From positions 4,030,001 through 4,094,000 of the forward strand of contig NZ_CP065053.1 of assembly GCF_015689335.1 (NCBI RefSeq): a DNA stretch of 64,000 nt, in the 5' to 3' direction. This DNA comes from Massilia antarctica (GTDB taxonomy: Bacteria > Pseudomonadota > Gammaproteobacteria > Burkholderiales > Burkholderiaceae_D). Below the pieces are notes generated by a model, which saw nothing but the letters and a program-made list of their open reading frames with translations, made no database searches and was not told the origin of the DNA. How positions within the stretch are numbered: position 1 is the stretch's first letter; every line of letters begins with the position of its first letter. Made by a program: the position numbers and the translations under genes. Shown piece after piece: positions 25,992 to 36,477 of the stretch.

Positions 25992-27254
25992 ATGAAATTT
26001 ATCCACGCCGCCGATTTGCACATCGACAGCCCCTTGCGCGGGCTGAACGGCTACGATGGCGCGCCGGTGCAAGAGTTGCGCGGCGCCACCCGCCGGGCCT
26101 TGTCCGCCCTGGTCGACCTCGCCATCGAGCAAGCGGTCGATGTCGTCATCCTGGCGGGCGACATTTACGACGGCAACTGGGCCGATTTCCGCACTGGCCT
26201 GTTTTTTCGCGACCAGATGGTGCGCATGACGCGGGTCGGCGTCCGCGTCTTCATCGTCAAGGGCAATCACGACGCCGAAAGCCAGATCACCAAACAGCTT
26301 CCGCCGGTCGAGGGAGTCCATACGTTCAAGTCGACCTCGGTCGAGACAGTCACGATCGACGAGCTCGGCGTGGCTTTGCACGGACGCAGCTTCCCCAACC
26401 GCGCCGTGCCGGAAGACCTGGTCGAGCATTATCCCGATGCCAGCGCGAATATGTTCAACATCGGCGTGCTGCACACCAGCCTGAACGGGCGGGGCGGGCA
26501 CGATGTGTATGCGCCGACGACGGTCGAGGCGCTGTGCGCCAAGGGCTACGATTATTTCGCGCTCGGCCACGTGCATGCGCGCGAGGTCGTGCGCGAGGCC
26601 GGTCCACGCATCGTTTATCCCGGTAATTTGCAGGGGCGCCACGCCAAGGAGATCGGGCCCAAGGGCTGCGAACTGGTGACGGTGTCCGGCGGTGCCATCA
26701 CCAGCGCCCAGTTCGTGCCGCTCGACGTGGTGCGCTGGCACCGGCTGCAACTCGATGCGAGTGGCGCGGCCGACGTCAATGCCTTGCGCCAGCGCTTCAT
26801 GCAGGCCGCAGGCGAGCTGGTGGCCGGCGAGCACGAGCGCCTGCATGCGCTGCGGGTGATCGTCAGCGGCCAGACCGAGCTGCACCGGATCGAGGCCGAG
26901 CAGCCGGGCACCATCGCCGCCGCGATCCAGGCCGGCACCCAGGACTTCGAAGGCGCCGACCTATGGGTCGAGGAAGTCCAGCTCGACCTGCGCTCGCCGC
27001 TCGACCGTGCTGCCGCCCTCCAGCGCGCGGACGCGGTCGGCGAGGTGGTGCAGCTGGTCGACGAGATCGCGTCCAGCGAGGAACAATTGCGCGCCTGGGC
27101 GCTGGCGCAGCTCGGCGGCCTGGGAACCTTGCCGCCCGGCCTGGCCGATTGCGACCCCGCGGCCTTGGCGCCGGAAACGCTGCGCGCGCTGCTGGCAGAC
27201 GCCGAGGCCACCGTCCTTGCCCACCTTGGCGGCATGGAAGGAATCGCACGATGA
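25992..27254 (+). CDS. SbcD/YhaO-like DNA repair exonuclease subunit
   Basis: 420 residues, start ATG 25992 (MKFIHAADLHIDSPLRG); the longer open frame upstream is not conserved. It carries all metallophosphoesterase motifs in order: ADLHID, LAGDIYDGNW, KGNHDA, and ALGHVHAREVV. This is the nuclease of a two-subunit Mre11/Rad50-like complex of the YhaO type that processes DNA ends. The stop overlaps the start of the ATPase gene by four bases (ATGA). Since the partner ATPase gene is frameshifted, the activity may now be impaired. Confidence 0.9.
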   Translation: MKFIHAADLHIDSPLRGLNGYDGAPVQELRGATRRALSALVDLAIEQAVDVVILAGDIYDGNWADFRTGLFFRDQMVRMTRVGVRVFIVKGNHDAESQITKQLPPVEGVHTFKSTSVETVTIDELGVALHGRSFPNRAVPEDLVEHYPDASANMFNIGVLHTSLNGRGGHDVYAPTTVEALCAKGYDYFALGHVHAREVVREAGPRIVYPGNLQGRHAKEIGPKGCELVTVSGGAITSAQFVPLDVVRWHRLQLDASGAADVNALRQRFMQAAGELVAGEHERLHALRVIVSGQTELHRIEAEQPGTIAAAIQAGTQDFEGADLWVEEVQLDLRSPLDRAAALQRADAVGEVVQLVDEIASSEEQLRAWALAQLGGLGTLPPGLADCDPAALAPETLRALLADAEATVLAHLGGMEGIAR

Positions 27255-30200
27255 GACTGCGCGAACTGCACCTGACCGCCTTCGGCCCCTTCACCGACCG
27301 CAAGCTCGATTTCGGCAGCGCCGGACAAAACGTGGTGTTTGTGCACGGTCCCAACGAAGCGGGCAAATCGTCGACCCTGCGCGCGATCTCGGACCTGCGC
27401 TTCGGCATACCGCAGCAGAGCCGCGATAACTTCGTGCATAAATACCCCGACATGCTGCTGGGAGGCGTGCTGGTGGACCGCAACGGCAAGTCGTATCACA
27501 TCATGCGCCGCAAGGGCCGCAGCAACACCCTGCAATATGCCGACGGCAGCCCCGTCACGCCGGATGTGGAGGCGCTGATCACCTGCGGCCTGTCGAAAGA
27601 GGATTACGAGGCCATGTTCGGCCTCGACCACGAGCGCCTGCGCAACGGCGGCGAGGCGTTGCTGGCCGGGCACGGCGAGATCGGCGCGGCCTTGTTCGAG
27701 GCCAGCGCCGGGGTGCGCAGCATTCCATCGGTGCTGGAGCGGCTCGACCTGTCGGCCCGCAGCTACTTCATGCCGGGCACGCGTGCCAAGAATGGACGCA
27801 TCAACGAAGCGCTGCGCAACTACGGCGAACATCATCACGCCTTCAAGGATGCGCTGATCAAGCCGGCGGCGTGGGCGGAACTGTTCAAGCAGCACCAGTT
27901 GGCGGCACAGCGGCTGGCCGATCTGGAAGTGCGCCACGACGAGGCCAACCGTCGGCAACTGCGCCTGTCCGAGCTGCGCGGCGTGGGGCCGCTGATCCGC
28001 AGCCAGGATACGGCCAGCGAGATCCTCGCCGAACTGGACAACGCGCCGCTGCTGGCGGAAAACGCCCCCACCGAGCGGGCTTTGGCGCAAGCGGGATTGG
28101 CGGCCGCCTATCAGAATGCGCAAGCGGCGCAAGACGCCGTGCAGCGTTTGTCCTCCCAGCTCAAGGCGCTGGCGCCGGACCAGCCGGTGCTCGACGCGGC
28201 AACCCGCATCGAGCGTCTGGCCGCCAACGCGGAATCGTTCGACACCCTGCGTAACGCGATTGCCGACACAACGGACCAGGTAAGTAATACGCGTCGCGTG
28301 CTGGACGAATGTGCCGCCGGCATCCTGCCCGGCGCGGCGGCGCACGCCGTGCTGGCCCTGGCGCCGGCGCCGGCCGCGCGCGCCCGGATCGACGCCGTGC
28401 TGGAAGAATTCAAGGTGGCGCAGCAGCGCCTGCACCAGCATCTGGAATCGGCACTCCCGCCCGAGGACGACGAGCAGGCCGCCGACTCTCTGCCGTCAGC
28501 GGGGCTGGTGAGCGCCCTGCGTGGGGTGCAGGACGAGGCCAAGCGCAAGGAAGCGCTGATGAAGCGCAAGGAGCAGCTTCCGGCCGACATCCGGCAGCTG
28601 GAGCGGCAGATCGCGGCCGATGTGGCGGCACTGGGTTTGGCGGATGAGGTGGCGCTGGGCAGGGTGCGTGCGCTGCTCGACAGTGAAATCGAGGCCGCGC
28701 GCGACGAGTTCGACACGGCGGAGGCCGAATTGGTCTCCCTGCGCAAGCAGCTTGCGCAGCTGAAAACGGAGCACGCCGGGGCCGCGGCCAAACGCGACCA
28801 GTTGCTGGCGGCCGGCGCGGTACCCACGATGACACAGGTGCGCGCCGCGCGTGAGCAGCGCGACGGCCACTGGGCGCAGGTGCGTGACACCAACGCCGGC
28901 GGCACGCCAGCGTCCGGCGCACTGCTCGACACCGTCGAGACCGGTATCCGCGACGCCGACCGGCTGATCGACGAGCTGGCGCGCGACACCGAACGCGCAA
29001 CGCAGCTGCAGGGCAGCCAGGATGAATTGGCACGGCTTGCGCAGCAGTTGGCCGAGCTCGAACTCGAACGCACCGCGACTGCGCAGCGCACGGCGTCGGC
29101 GCTGGAACGCTGGAACGCCAGGCTGGCGGAGCACGGCCTGCCGCAGCTGGCGCCGAAAGCGCTGCGCGAATGGCAGGCCCGGCTTGCCGATGTACGCGAG
29201 CAAAACGGCACCCTGCAAGCGCTGACCGACGAGCTGGAATTGGCGCGCGCAACGGAACGCGCGCTGGTGAGCGATCTGTGCGATGCAATTGCGGCGGTTG
29301 GCGTGGCCGCGCCGCCCAACGGCTCGCTGTCGACCCTGTGGTCCCTGGTGGGCGAGATCGAGAACGACATCGAACGGCGCCAGCACGCGCTCAGCACGGC
29401 GCTGGGCAAGCGTAGCGAGCGCGAACAGCAGCGGCGCCGTTTCAAGGCGCAGCACACGGCTCGCGCAAGCGAGGCAGGTCGACGGCGAACGCTTGCGCAA
29501 GCAGGAGGCGCTGGAAGAATCCCAGGAGCGCCAGCGCGAACAGGAAAGCCTGGCGCAGCGCCATCAAACGGAACTCGAGCGCCTGTGCCGCGCGGCCAAT
29601 GTCGATGCGCCCGAGGCGCTGCCGGCGGCGGAGGAACAATCGAAGCGCAAGCGCCAGGCCCAGGCCGAGGCGGACCGCGCCCGCAAGGATCTCGCCGTGG
29701 CATCGTCGCGCCCGGTGGACGAGTTGCGCGTGCTGTTGCGCGACTACGATGCCGAGCGCATGGACGACGAGCAAAACCAGGTCTCGGCCGAGCTGGAGAA
29801 GCTGAACGAGGCCATGAACAGCGCGCGCCAGGCCGAGGAGGCCGCGCGCCGCGCACTGGAGGCGGTCGATAGCGCCGATACCGCGGCGCAAGCGCGCGAG
29901 CAGATGGAGCGCGATGCGGCGGGGGTGCGGCTGTCGATGGCGCCGTGGATGCGCTCCCGGCTGGCGCATGCCTTGCTCACTGAAGCGCTCAAGCGTTTCC
30001 GCGAACGGGCCCAGGGGCCGATGCTGCTGGCGGCCTCGCGCTACTTTCAGCAGATGACCGATGGCCTGTTCGTGCGTCTGATCAGCGACGATACGGGGAC
30101 CAAGCCGATTCTGCTGGCGCAGCGCGACAATGGCGGGCAAGTGCATGTCGAGGGCCTGAGCGAGGGCACGCGCGACCAGCTCTACCTGGCGCTGCGGCTG

Positions 30201-30419
30201 GCCGCGCTGGAAATCCGGCGCGACGCCGGCTACGACCTGCCGGTGGTGCTCGACGACGTGTTAATGACTTCCGACGATGGCCGCGCGGCGCTGGCCTTGC
30301 GCGCGATCGCCGATTTCGCCAGGGACCACCAGGTGATCGTGTTCACCCACCATGCGCACCTGCTTGGCGTGGCCGAGCGCGAGGTGCCGGCGCAGCTGCT
30401 GCAGGTCGTCAGCCTCTAG
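27251..30419 (+). pseudogene. SbcC/YhaN-like AAA ATPase with a one-base frameshift near 29459
   Basis: The Rad50-like partner of the exonuclease. The first frame starts MRLRELHLTAFGPFTDRKLD with Walker A HGPNEAGKSS and runs through long coiled coils. At about 29459 the conserved frame moves forward by one base: before it reads EREQQRRRFKAQHT, after it LAQARQVDGERLRKQ, which joins naturally. The second frame ends with the ABC signature LSEGTRDQLYLAL, Walker B LPVVLDDVLMTSDDG and H-loop IVFTHHAH. Net effect is one extra base, for example in ACGGCTC. It may be a mutation or a sequencing/assembly error; no slippery motif suggests programmed shifting. The stop codon abuts an IS element. Confidence 0.88.
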
Positions 30420-32086
30420 CCTGAATTTTGCATAAAAAAGGGCAAGAATGCCGTAAGTGATTGATAGAATGGGAGTTATCTAGAAACCTACCCTGTCAAC
30501 AAAAACGCCACCTTGCCCGACATGAATTCTACCCCAGAGCAGCTCCGTTTTGCATCCATTCCCGCGCACAGCGTCCGCGCCGATTTCGCCGGTGGGGGTT
30601 TGTCGTCCGATCTCGGTCCAGTTTTGCTGCGCGGAGTCGACCTCCAGATTGGCTTGACCAAGCGCCTCGCTGCGGCCTTGCCTGACCGCCGTCATCAGAG
30701 TTACGTCAGCCATTCGTATCACGATCTTCTGACACAGCGCATCTACCAGATCGGCTGCGGTTACGAAGACGGCAATGACGCGAACAGCCTGCGCCACGAC
30801 CCGATGTTCAAACTTGGCGCGGCCCGTTTGCCGTTCGACGACGAGGCCGCGCTGGCGTCCGGGGCGACGATCTCGCGCTTCGAACATGCGGCCAGTCGCC
30901 AGGACATCTACCGCGTCAGCGAAGCGCTCGTGGAACAGTTCATCGCCAGCTTTTCCAGCCCGCCAAAGAGCTTGATTCTCGACCTGGATCACTCCGAGGA
31001 TGCGTGCTACGGCCAGCAGCCGCTGGCGTTCTACAACCACCACTATGGTTCGACCTGCTACTTGCCGCTGATGATTTTCGACGGCCAGTCGGGCGGCTTG
31101 ATCGCGGCGGTGCTGCGGCCCGGAAGGCGACCATTTGGCGAAGAGAACGCGATGATCATGCGGCGCGTTCTGACGCGGATTCGTCAGCACTTCCCCGCTA
31201 CTCATATTCTCGTACGTGGCGACGGACATTTTAGCGGGCCTGAATTAATGAGCCTGATCGACAGCATGTCGAACGTGGACTTCATTTTTGGTTTCGCCTG
31301 CAACCCCAAGCTCCTTGCGATGGCCGAGCCGACCAGACTTCGCGCCATTGACCGGTGGGTGGCTGCACAATCGCAGGACGTGGTGCCCAATGCGGTGCGT
31401 CTGTTCGACGAATTTGCTTACCAGGCGCGTTCTTGGCCGAGAGCCTGGCGCGTGTTGCTCAAGGCCGAGGTCATGGCCCTTGGCGAGAACACGCGCTTCA
31501 TCGTCACCTCGCTGCCAGGACTCGATGCCGGCATGTTGTACGAGGATATCTATTGCGCGCGCGGTCAGGCCGAAAACTATATCAAGCATCTCAAGGATGA
31601 CCTCGCCGCCGACCGTACCTCCTGCACCAGCTTTCTCGCCAATTGCATGCGCCTGTTGCTGCACGCGGCGGCCTACATCCTGCAGCAGCAACTGCGCACC
31701 GAAGGGCTGCGGCATACCGCGCTGTCGCAGGCGCAGCCATCAACGGTCATTTCCAAACTGTTCAAAATCGCCGTGCAGGTCAGGCAGTGCAAGAACAAGA
31801 TCGTTCTACATTTACCAAGTGCCTGTCCAGTCAGAGATCTGCTACAGACGTTGACCGAAAGACTGTATTTGGCAACGCCCGCCAAGTCCTTGAACTCGTC
31901 CTGAGTAAGACACGTCCGGTCTGCCGAGAATTGACCACTCCGTCGCCAACATCAACCTCATACCGCTCCATTTGATCTGCCGATTGATCGGGTAGGCGGG
32001 CTATTGCCCGCGACATCGTGATCGTCACCGAGAAGCTCATGGATCGCCGAACCGGCACTGCGGCAGCAGTTTATGAAACATTCAGG
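30420..32086 (+). mobile_element. Complete IS1380-family insertion sequence
   Basis: 1667 bases. Left end CCTGAATTTTGCATAAA (30420-30436) and the reverse complement of the right end CCTGAATGTTTCATAAA (ends at 32086) match at 15 of 17 positions. The element is flanked by CTAG at 30416-30419 and 32087-32090, the four-base target duplication expected for IS1380. The left CTAG holds the TAG stop of the upstream ATPase gene. One transposase gene is inside. Confidence 0.92.
30522..31904 (+). CDS. IS1380-family transposase
   Basis: 460 residues from ATG 30522; a TTG nine bases earlier is possible. It shows the IS1380 transposase layout: SLILDLDHSEDACYG (first catalytic Asp), HILVRGDGHFSGPEL (second Asp) and CARGQAENYIKHLKDDLAAD (catalytic Glu in the C-terminal YREK-like helix). 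The protein cuts and joins the element's ends as DDE transposase. The frame is uninterrupted and both ends of the element are present, so it may be active. Gene is oriented from the left end. Confidence 0.93.
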   Translation: MNSTPEQLRFASIPAHSVRADFAGGGLSSDLGPVLLRGVDLQIGLTKRLAAALPDRRHQSYVSHSYHDLLTQRIYQIGCGYEDGNDANSLRHDPMFKLGAARLPFDDEAALASGATISRFEHAASRQDIYRVSEALVEQFIASFSSPPKSLILDLDHSEDACYGQQPLAFYNHHYGSTCYLPLMIFDGQSGGLIAAVLRPGRRPFGEENAMIMRRVLTRIRQHFPATHILVRGDGHFSGPELMSLIDSMSNVDFIFGFACNPKLLAMAEPTRLRAIDRWVAAQSQDVVPNAVRLFDEFAYQARSWPRAWRVLLKAEVMALGENTRFIVTSLPGLDAGMLYEDIYCARGQAENYIKHLKDDLAADRTSCTSFLANCMRLLLHAAAYILQQQLRTEGLRHTALSQAQPSTVISKLFKIAVQVRQCKNKIVLHLPSACPVRDLLQTLTERLYLATPAKSLNSS

Positions 32087-32183
32087 CTAGGCCGCGGCTT
32101 TGTTTCGCCGCCGCGCCGCCCGCGATGGGCGGCGCGGCGGCGACGCTGTAAAATACTTCTCTTTACCTACGCATACCGATCCC

Positions 32184-33578
32184 ATGACCGTCGTCCGCAC
32201 CCGTTTTGCCCCCAGCCCTACCGGCTACCTCCACCTTGGCGGCGCCCGCACCGCGCTCTACAGCTGGGCGTATGCCCGCCATTTCGGCGGCACCTTCGTG
32301 CTGCGCATCGAAGACACCGATGTCGAGCGTTCCACGCCTGAAGCGGTGCAGGCCATCATCGAGGGCATGCAGTGGCTCGGCCTGATGCATGACGAAGGCC
32401 CGTTTTACCAGATGCAGCGCATGGACCGTTACCGCGACGTGCTGGCCCAGATGCTGGAAGCGGGCACTGCCTACCACTGCTATTCGTCCAAGGAAGAAGT
32501 CGACGCCATGCGCGAGCGCTTCACGGCCGCCGGCGACAAGCCGCGCTACGACGGTACCTGGCGTCCGGAACCGGGCAAGACCTTGCCTGCGGTACCGGCC
32601 GACCGTGAGCCAGTGGTGCGCTTCAAGAACCCGCTCGACGGCGACGTCAGCTGGGATGATGTGGTCAAGGGCACGATCACGATTTCCAACAAAGAACTGG
32701 ACGATCTGGTCATCGCCCGTCCGGGCGGCGTGCCGACCTATAACTTCTGCGTCGCGGTCGACGACTGGGACATGCAGATCACCCACGTGCTGCGCGGCGA
32801 CGATCACGTCAATAACACTCCGCGCCAGATCAATATCCTGCGCGCCATCGGTGCGCCGCTGCCGCAGTACGGTCACCTGCCGATGATCCTCGATCATGAA
32901 GGCAAAAAGCTGTCCAAGCGCACTTCCGCTGTCAGCGTCATGGATTACCCGGCGAAAGGCATCTTGCCTGAAGCGATGTTGAACTACCTGGCCCGTCTGG
33001 GCTGGAGCCATGGCGATGATGAAATCTTTTCGATGGAGCAGTTCTGCGAGTGGTTCAACACCGATCATCTGACCAGTTCCGCCGCCCAGTTCGACCTGGA
33101 AAAACTGGCTTGGCTGAACAACCACTATATCAAGCAGGCCGACAACACCCGTCTGGCCGCGCTGGCGCGTCCGCGGATGGAAGCGAACGGCGCCCAGTTC
33201 GACGGTGCGCCTGATCTGGCCGCGGCGCTGGGCCTGATGAAGGACCGCACCAACACCGTCAACGACCTGGCCGATGCGGCCATGCTGTTCTACCGCACGC
33301 CACAGCCGGACGCGGCCTTGATGGCCCAGCACCTGACCGACGCCGTCAAGCCGGTCGTAGCCCAGTTCGCCGAGCGTTGCGCCACGGTCGAGTGGACCCG
33401 CGAAGCGCTGGCGGCGATGATCAAGGAAGTGCTTGCCGCTAACAGCATCAAGATGCCGGTGCTGGCGATGCCGCTGCGCCTCTTGCTGACCGGCCAGCTG
33501 CAGACGCCGGCCATCGATGCGGTGCTGGTGCTGCTGGGCCGTGAACTGGTTCTGTCACGCCTGAAAGCCAACGTTTAA
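32184..33578 (+). CDS. gltX: Glutamyl-tRNA synthetase GltX
   Basis: GltX charges tRNA-Glu with glutamate. The 464-residue protein begins [20 protein letters not shown], with HIGH as [14 protein letters not shown]; the KMSKS element is [13 protein letters not shown]. The catalytic domain is class I; the C-terminal anticodon domain starts after about residue 320. ATG 32184 is the family start, as the upstream open frame lies in the IS end and spacer. A cluster with three tRNA-Glu genes follows within 700 bases, so the enzyme and its substrate tRNAs are neighbours. Confidence 0.97.
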   Translation: MTVVRTRFAPSPTGYLHLGGARTALYSWAYARHFGGTFVLRIEDTDVERSTPEAVQAIIEGMQWLGLMHDEGPFYQMQRMDRYRDVLAQMLEAGTAYHCYSSKEEVDAMRERFTAAGDKPRYDGTWRPEPGKTLPAVPADREPVVRFKNPLDGDVSWDDVVKGTITISNKELDDLVIARPGGVPTYNFCVAVDDWDMQITHVLRGDDHVNNTPRQINILRAIGAPLPQYGHLPMILDHEGKKLSKRTSAVSVMDYPAKGILPEAMLNYLARLGWSHGDDEIFSMEQFCEWFNTDHLTSSAAQFDLEKLAWLNNHYIKQADNTRLAALARPRMEANGAQFDGAPDLAAALGLMKDRTNTVNDLADAAMLFYRTPQPDAALMAQHLTDAVKPVVAQFAERCATVEWTREALAAMIKEVLAANSIKMPVLAMPLRLLLTGQLQTPAIDAVLVLLGRELVLSRLKANV

Positions 33579-33596
33579 ATTGTTGGGCCCGGGGCT

Positions 33597-33624
33597 TTGC
33601 ATATTGCAAGCCCTAGTATATAAT
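33597..33624 (+). promoter_or_regulatory. Sigma-70 promoter for the tRNA cluster
   Basis: TTGCAT (33597-33602), a 16-base spacer and a perfect TATAAT (33619-33624), ending 18 bases before the first tRNA. Confidence 0.8.
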
Positions 33625-33642
33625 TCTGCTTCTTCGACGGAC

Positions 33643-33718
<76 letters not shown>

Positions 33719-33777
33719 CTAATCGAAGCAGATGTGAAGAGTTGCAGGTAGATGCCACTACCTGATTGCAGTACCGG

Positions 33778-33853
33778 GTCCCCATCGTCTAGAGGCCTAG
33801 GACATCACCCTTTCACGGTGAGTACAGGGGTTCGAATCCCCTTGGGGACGCCA
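33778..33853 (+). tRNA. tRNA-Glu (anticodon TTC), first copy
   Basis: 76 nt with CCA. Acceptor GTCCCCA/TGGGGAC; anticodon arm CACCCTTTCACGGTG with loop centre TTC; T-arm GGGGTTCGAATCCCC. Identical copies occur at 33993 and 34265. Confidence 0.97.
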
Positions 33854-33918
33854 GGATTCGAGTAGTAAAAAGCAGGTCGAAGTAGTACAATGCGGTCGCA
33901 GTTTAGTATCACTAAACG

Positions 33919-33940
33919 CCCTGACGAGTCAGGGTTTTTT
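33919..33940 (+). terminator. Terminator inside the tRNA cluster
   Basis: CCCTGA, CGAG loop, TCAGGG, then TTTTTT. It lies between the first tRNA-Glu and the second, so the cluster has at least two transcription units or a partial terminator. Confidence 0.85.
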
Positions 33941-33992
33941 GTTGGTGCGGTAAGTAAGGTCAGGATGTAGAATACGTCCAGGACAGATTTCT

Positions 33993-34068
33993 GTCCCCAT
34001 CGTCTAGAGGCCTAGGACATCACCCTTTCACGGTGAGTACAGGGGTTCGAATCCCCTTGGGGACGCCA
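33993..34068 (+). tRNA. tRNA-Glu (anticodon TTC), second copy
   Basis: Same 76-nt sequence as 33778-33853, CCA included. It comes after the terminator at 33919, so it probably has its own promoter in the short spacer before it (a clear -35 is not evident). Confidence 0.97.
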
Positions 34069-34133
34069 GTTTTACCAGAGGGGCGTGAAAACGGTTCTTT
34101 GTTATTCCAGCGCCGAGTAGTTCGCGTTACATG

Positions 34134-34209
<76 letters not shown>

Positions 34210-34264
34210 AGTTTTGATGTATTTGTACATTGCGGGTAGTTGCCACTACCTGGCAACAGTTCAG

Positions 34265-34340
34265 GTCCCCATCGTCTAGAGGCCTAGGACATCACCCTTT
34301 CACGGTGAGTACAGGGGTTCGAATCCCCTTGGGGACGCCA
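34265..34340 (+). tRNA. tRNA-Glu (anticodon TTC), third copy
   Basis: Same 76-nt sequence as the two other copies; a terminator follows directly. Confidence 0.97.
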
Positions 34341-34348
34341 GTTAGTGC

Positions 34349-34372
34349 AAAAGCCGCCTTGTGCGGCTTTTT
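34349..34372 (+). terminator. Terminator ending the tRNA cluster
   Basis: AAAAGCCGC, CTTGT loop, GCGGC then TTTTT, nine bases after the last tRNA. Confidence 0.9.
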
Positions 34373-34410
34373 GCATTGTCTGCTGGTCATGGCCGCGCAG
34401 GCAAATCCAC

Positions 34411-34494
34411 CGTCGTGCCGCGCAGGCGGGCACCCAAGTTTGAAGCGCAGTCGACGGCTCATCAGACTTGGGTCCCCGCCTGCGCGGGGACGAC
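34411..34494. repeat. Inverted repeat element (GCGCAGGCGGG type)
   Basis: Arms 34411-34441 and 34464-34494 are imperfect complements (GCGCAGGCGGGCACCCAAGT against ACTTGGGTCCCCGCCTGCGC) flanking a 22-base centre. It belongs to the same broad class as the repeats at 15.9-16.5 kb and lies between the tRNA cluster and earP. Confidence 0.85.
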
Positions 34495-34542
34495 GGTTTG
34501 AGGTCAACCGTATTTCTATTGCGCCGAACCGGATCACATCGT

Positions 34543-35718
34543 ATGTCTCTTCCTAGCGACCCCGCACTCACCCTCGCCCTGTTCTGCCGCGTCGTCGACA
34601 ACTACGGCGACATCGGCATCTGCTGGCGCCTCGCGCGCCAGTTGCAGCGCGAGCACGGCATCGTGGTCACCTTGTGGGTCGACGACCTGCCCAGTTTCCG
34701 CCGCATCTGCCCCGAGGTCGATCCCAGCGCCGCCCTCCAGCAGATCAATGGCGTCACCGTGCGCCACTGGACCACCCAGGATGGCGAGTTCACGCAAGCC
34801 GACATCGCCGATATCGTCATCGAATTTTTCGCCTGCGACATCCCGCCCGGCTACATTGCCGCCATGGCCCAGTGCGAGCCGCGCCCGGTCTGGTTCAACC
34901 TCGAAGGCTTGACCGCCGAGGCGTGGGTCGAAGGCTGCCACACCTTGCCGTCATCCCATCCGCGCCTGCCGCTGACCAAGCACTTTTTCTTCCCGGGCTT
35001 TACCGCCAAAACCGGCGGCCTGATGCGCGAAGCGGCGCTCGACGGCGAACGCCGCCAGTTCCAGGCAGATGCCACCGTGATGGCCGCTTTTCTCGGCCAG
35101 TTCGGCCTAACGGCGCAGGAGATGGCATCGACAAAAATCTCGCTGTTTTGCTACCCGCACGCCCCCGTCGCCGCCTTGTTCGGCGCCTGGCAGGGTGGAG
35201 CGCAAGCCATCACCTGCCTGGTGCCGGAAGGCGTGGCGACGCAAGCGGTCGACGCCTTCCTGGGATCGGCGTCCAGGCCCGGCGCGGCAGCCACCCGTGG
35301 CGCGCTGACGGTGCGCGTGCTGCCCTTCGTGCCCCAGCCCGACTACGACCGCCTGCTGTGGGCTTGCGACCTCAACTTCGTGCGCGGGGAAGACTCTTTC
35401 GTGCGTGCCCAGTGGGCCGGCCGCCCCTTCATCTGGCACATCTATCCGCAAGATGAAAACCTGCACCACAAAAAACTGCGTGCCTTCCTGCAACGCTACG
35501 CAGCGGGGTTGGACAGCCTGTCCGCGCTGTCGCTGTGCTGGAATGGCGCCACACAAGACGAACCCGATCCGGCGCCCCTCTGGCCCGCTTTCGACGCCGC
35601 GCTGCCCGCCTTGCATGCGCATGCCGACGAATGGCAGCGCCAGATGTTGGCAAACGGCGATCTCACCAGTAATTTGCTGAACTTTGCCGCTTCGCTTAGG
35701 TCATCGCGCCCCGGATAA
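34543..35718 (+). CDS. earP: EarP, EF-P arginine rhamnosyltransferase
   Basis: EarP transfers rhamnose from dTDP-rhamnose to Arg32 of elongation factor P. The 391-residue protein starts LTLALFCRVVDNYGDIGICW with the two key aspartates (D19, D23) in the N-terminal Rossmann half, and has the donor-site motif RGEDSFVRAQWAGRPFIWHI followed by YPQDE in the second half, as in GT-B folded EarP. It is 118 bases upstream of efp, whose position 32 is an arginine, which confirms the pairing. ATG 34543 was chosen because the upstream frame runs into the repeat. Confidence 0.96.
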   Translation: MSLPSDPALTLALFCRVVDNYGDIGICWRLARQLQREHGIVVTLWVDDLPSFRRICPEVDPSAALQQINGVTVRHWTTQDGEFTQADIADIVIEFFACDIPPGYIAAMAQCEPRPVWFNLEGLTAEAWVEGCHTLPSSHPRLPLTKHFFFPGFTAKTGGLMREAALDGERRQFQADATVMAAFLGQFGLTAQEMASTKISLFCYPHAPVAALFGAWQGGAQAITCLVPEGVATQAVDAFLGSASRPGAAATRGALTVRVLPFVPQPDYDRLLWACDLNFVRGEDSFVRAQWAGRPFIWHIYPQDENLHHKKLRAFLQRYAAGLDSLSALSLCWNGATQDEPDPAPLWPAFDAALPALHAHADEWQRQMLANGDLTSNLLNFAASLRSSRPG

Positions 35719-35836
35719 GGTACAATATTCGGTTAATTTCTAACGTATTTTTACCTCGATCAAACGTGAGCTTCCGGCTTTATGCCAGCGGGCGACAGAT
35801 GATTTTCATGCAACCCACTTTTTACGTACACTCTTT

Positions 35837-36412
35837 ATGAAACCTGCAAAAGAAATTCGTGTTGGCAACATCATTATGGTTGACAGCAAGCCTATGATCG
35901 TGTTGCGTTCCGATGTCAACGGCTCGAGCCGCACGGGCTTCACCTACAAATGGAAGATGAAGAATCTTCTGAACAACAGCCCGATGGAAAACGTGTTCCG
36001 CGGCGACGACAAGTTCGACGTCGTCGTGCTGGACAAGAAGCCGGTGACTTACTCGTATTTCGCCGATCCGCTGTTCGTCTTCATGGATACCGAGTACAAC
36101 CAGTACGAAATCGAAGAAGAAAACCTGGGCGATGCACTGCATTACCTGAAGGACGGCATGGAATGCGAAGCCGTGTTCTACGACGGCAAGGCCATCTCGG
36201 TCGAGCTGCCAACCACGATCGCACGCAAGGTTGCTTACTCCGAGCCAGCGGTCAAGGGCAATACGTCGGGCAACGTCCTGAAAGAAGCCAAGCTGGAAAA
36301 CGCCATCGAAGCGCACAGCCACTCGGTTCAGGTGCCACTGTTCGTCAGCACCGACGACGTCATCGAAATCGATACCCGCACCAACGAATACAAGCGCGTC
36401 GTTCGTAACTGA
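35837..36412 (+). CDS. efp: Elongation factor P, Arg32 type
   Basis: EF-P enters the ribosomal E site and relieves stalls at consecutive prolines. The 191-residue protein shows the KOW-like N-domain ([20 protein letters not shown]) with the modification loop VNGSSRTGF placing arginine at residue 32, followed by two OB domains, and the C-terminal EF-P signature near [11 protein letters not shown]. Arg32 is the residue rhamnosylated by EarP, whose gene is next door. Length and start (ATG 35837) are standard. A strong bidirectional terminator follows at 36427. Confidence 0.97.
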   Translation: MKPAKEIRVGNIIMVDSKPMIVLRSDVNGSSRTGFTYKWKMKNLLNNSPMENVFRGDDKFDVVVLDKKPVTYSYFADPLFVFMDTEYNQYEIEEENLGDALHYLKDGMECEAVFYDGKAISVELPTTIARKVAYSEPAVKGNTSGNVLKEAKLENAIEAHSHSVQVPLFVSTDDVIEIDTRTNEYKRVVRN

Positions 36413-36426
36413 TCACGTTGCCGCTC

Positions 36427-36461
36427 AAAAAAAACGCTGCCTCATGGGCAGCGTTTTTTTT
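36427..36461. terminator. Bidirectional terminator between efp and the type VI control genes
   Basis: AAAAAAAACGCTGCC, TCAT loop, GGGCAGCG followed by TTTTTTTT; works for both convergent genes. Confidence 0.92.
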
Positions 36462-36477
36462 CGCCGGTACGGCGCAA

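Noticed and set aside
29000..29500. Possible programmed frameshift in the ATPase gene
   Set aside because: No slippery heptamer or stimulating structure found around 29459; a plain one-base insertion or assembly error is simpler.
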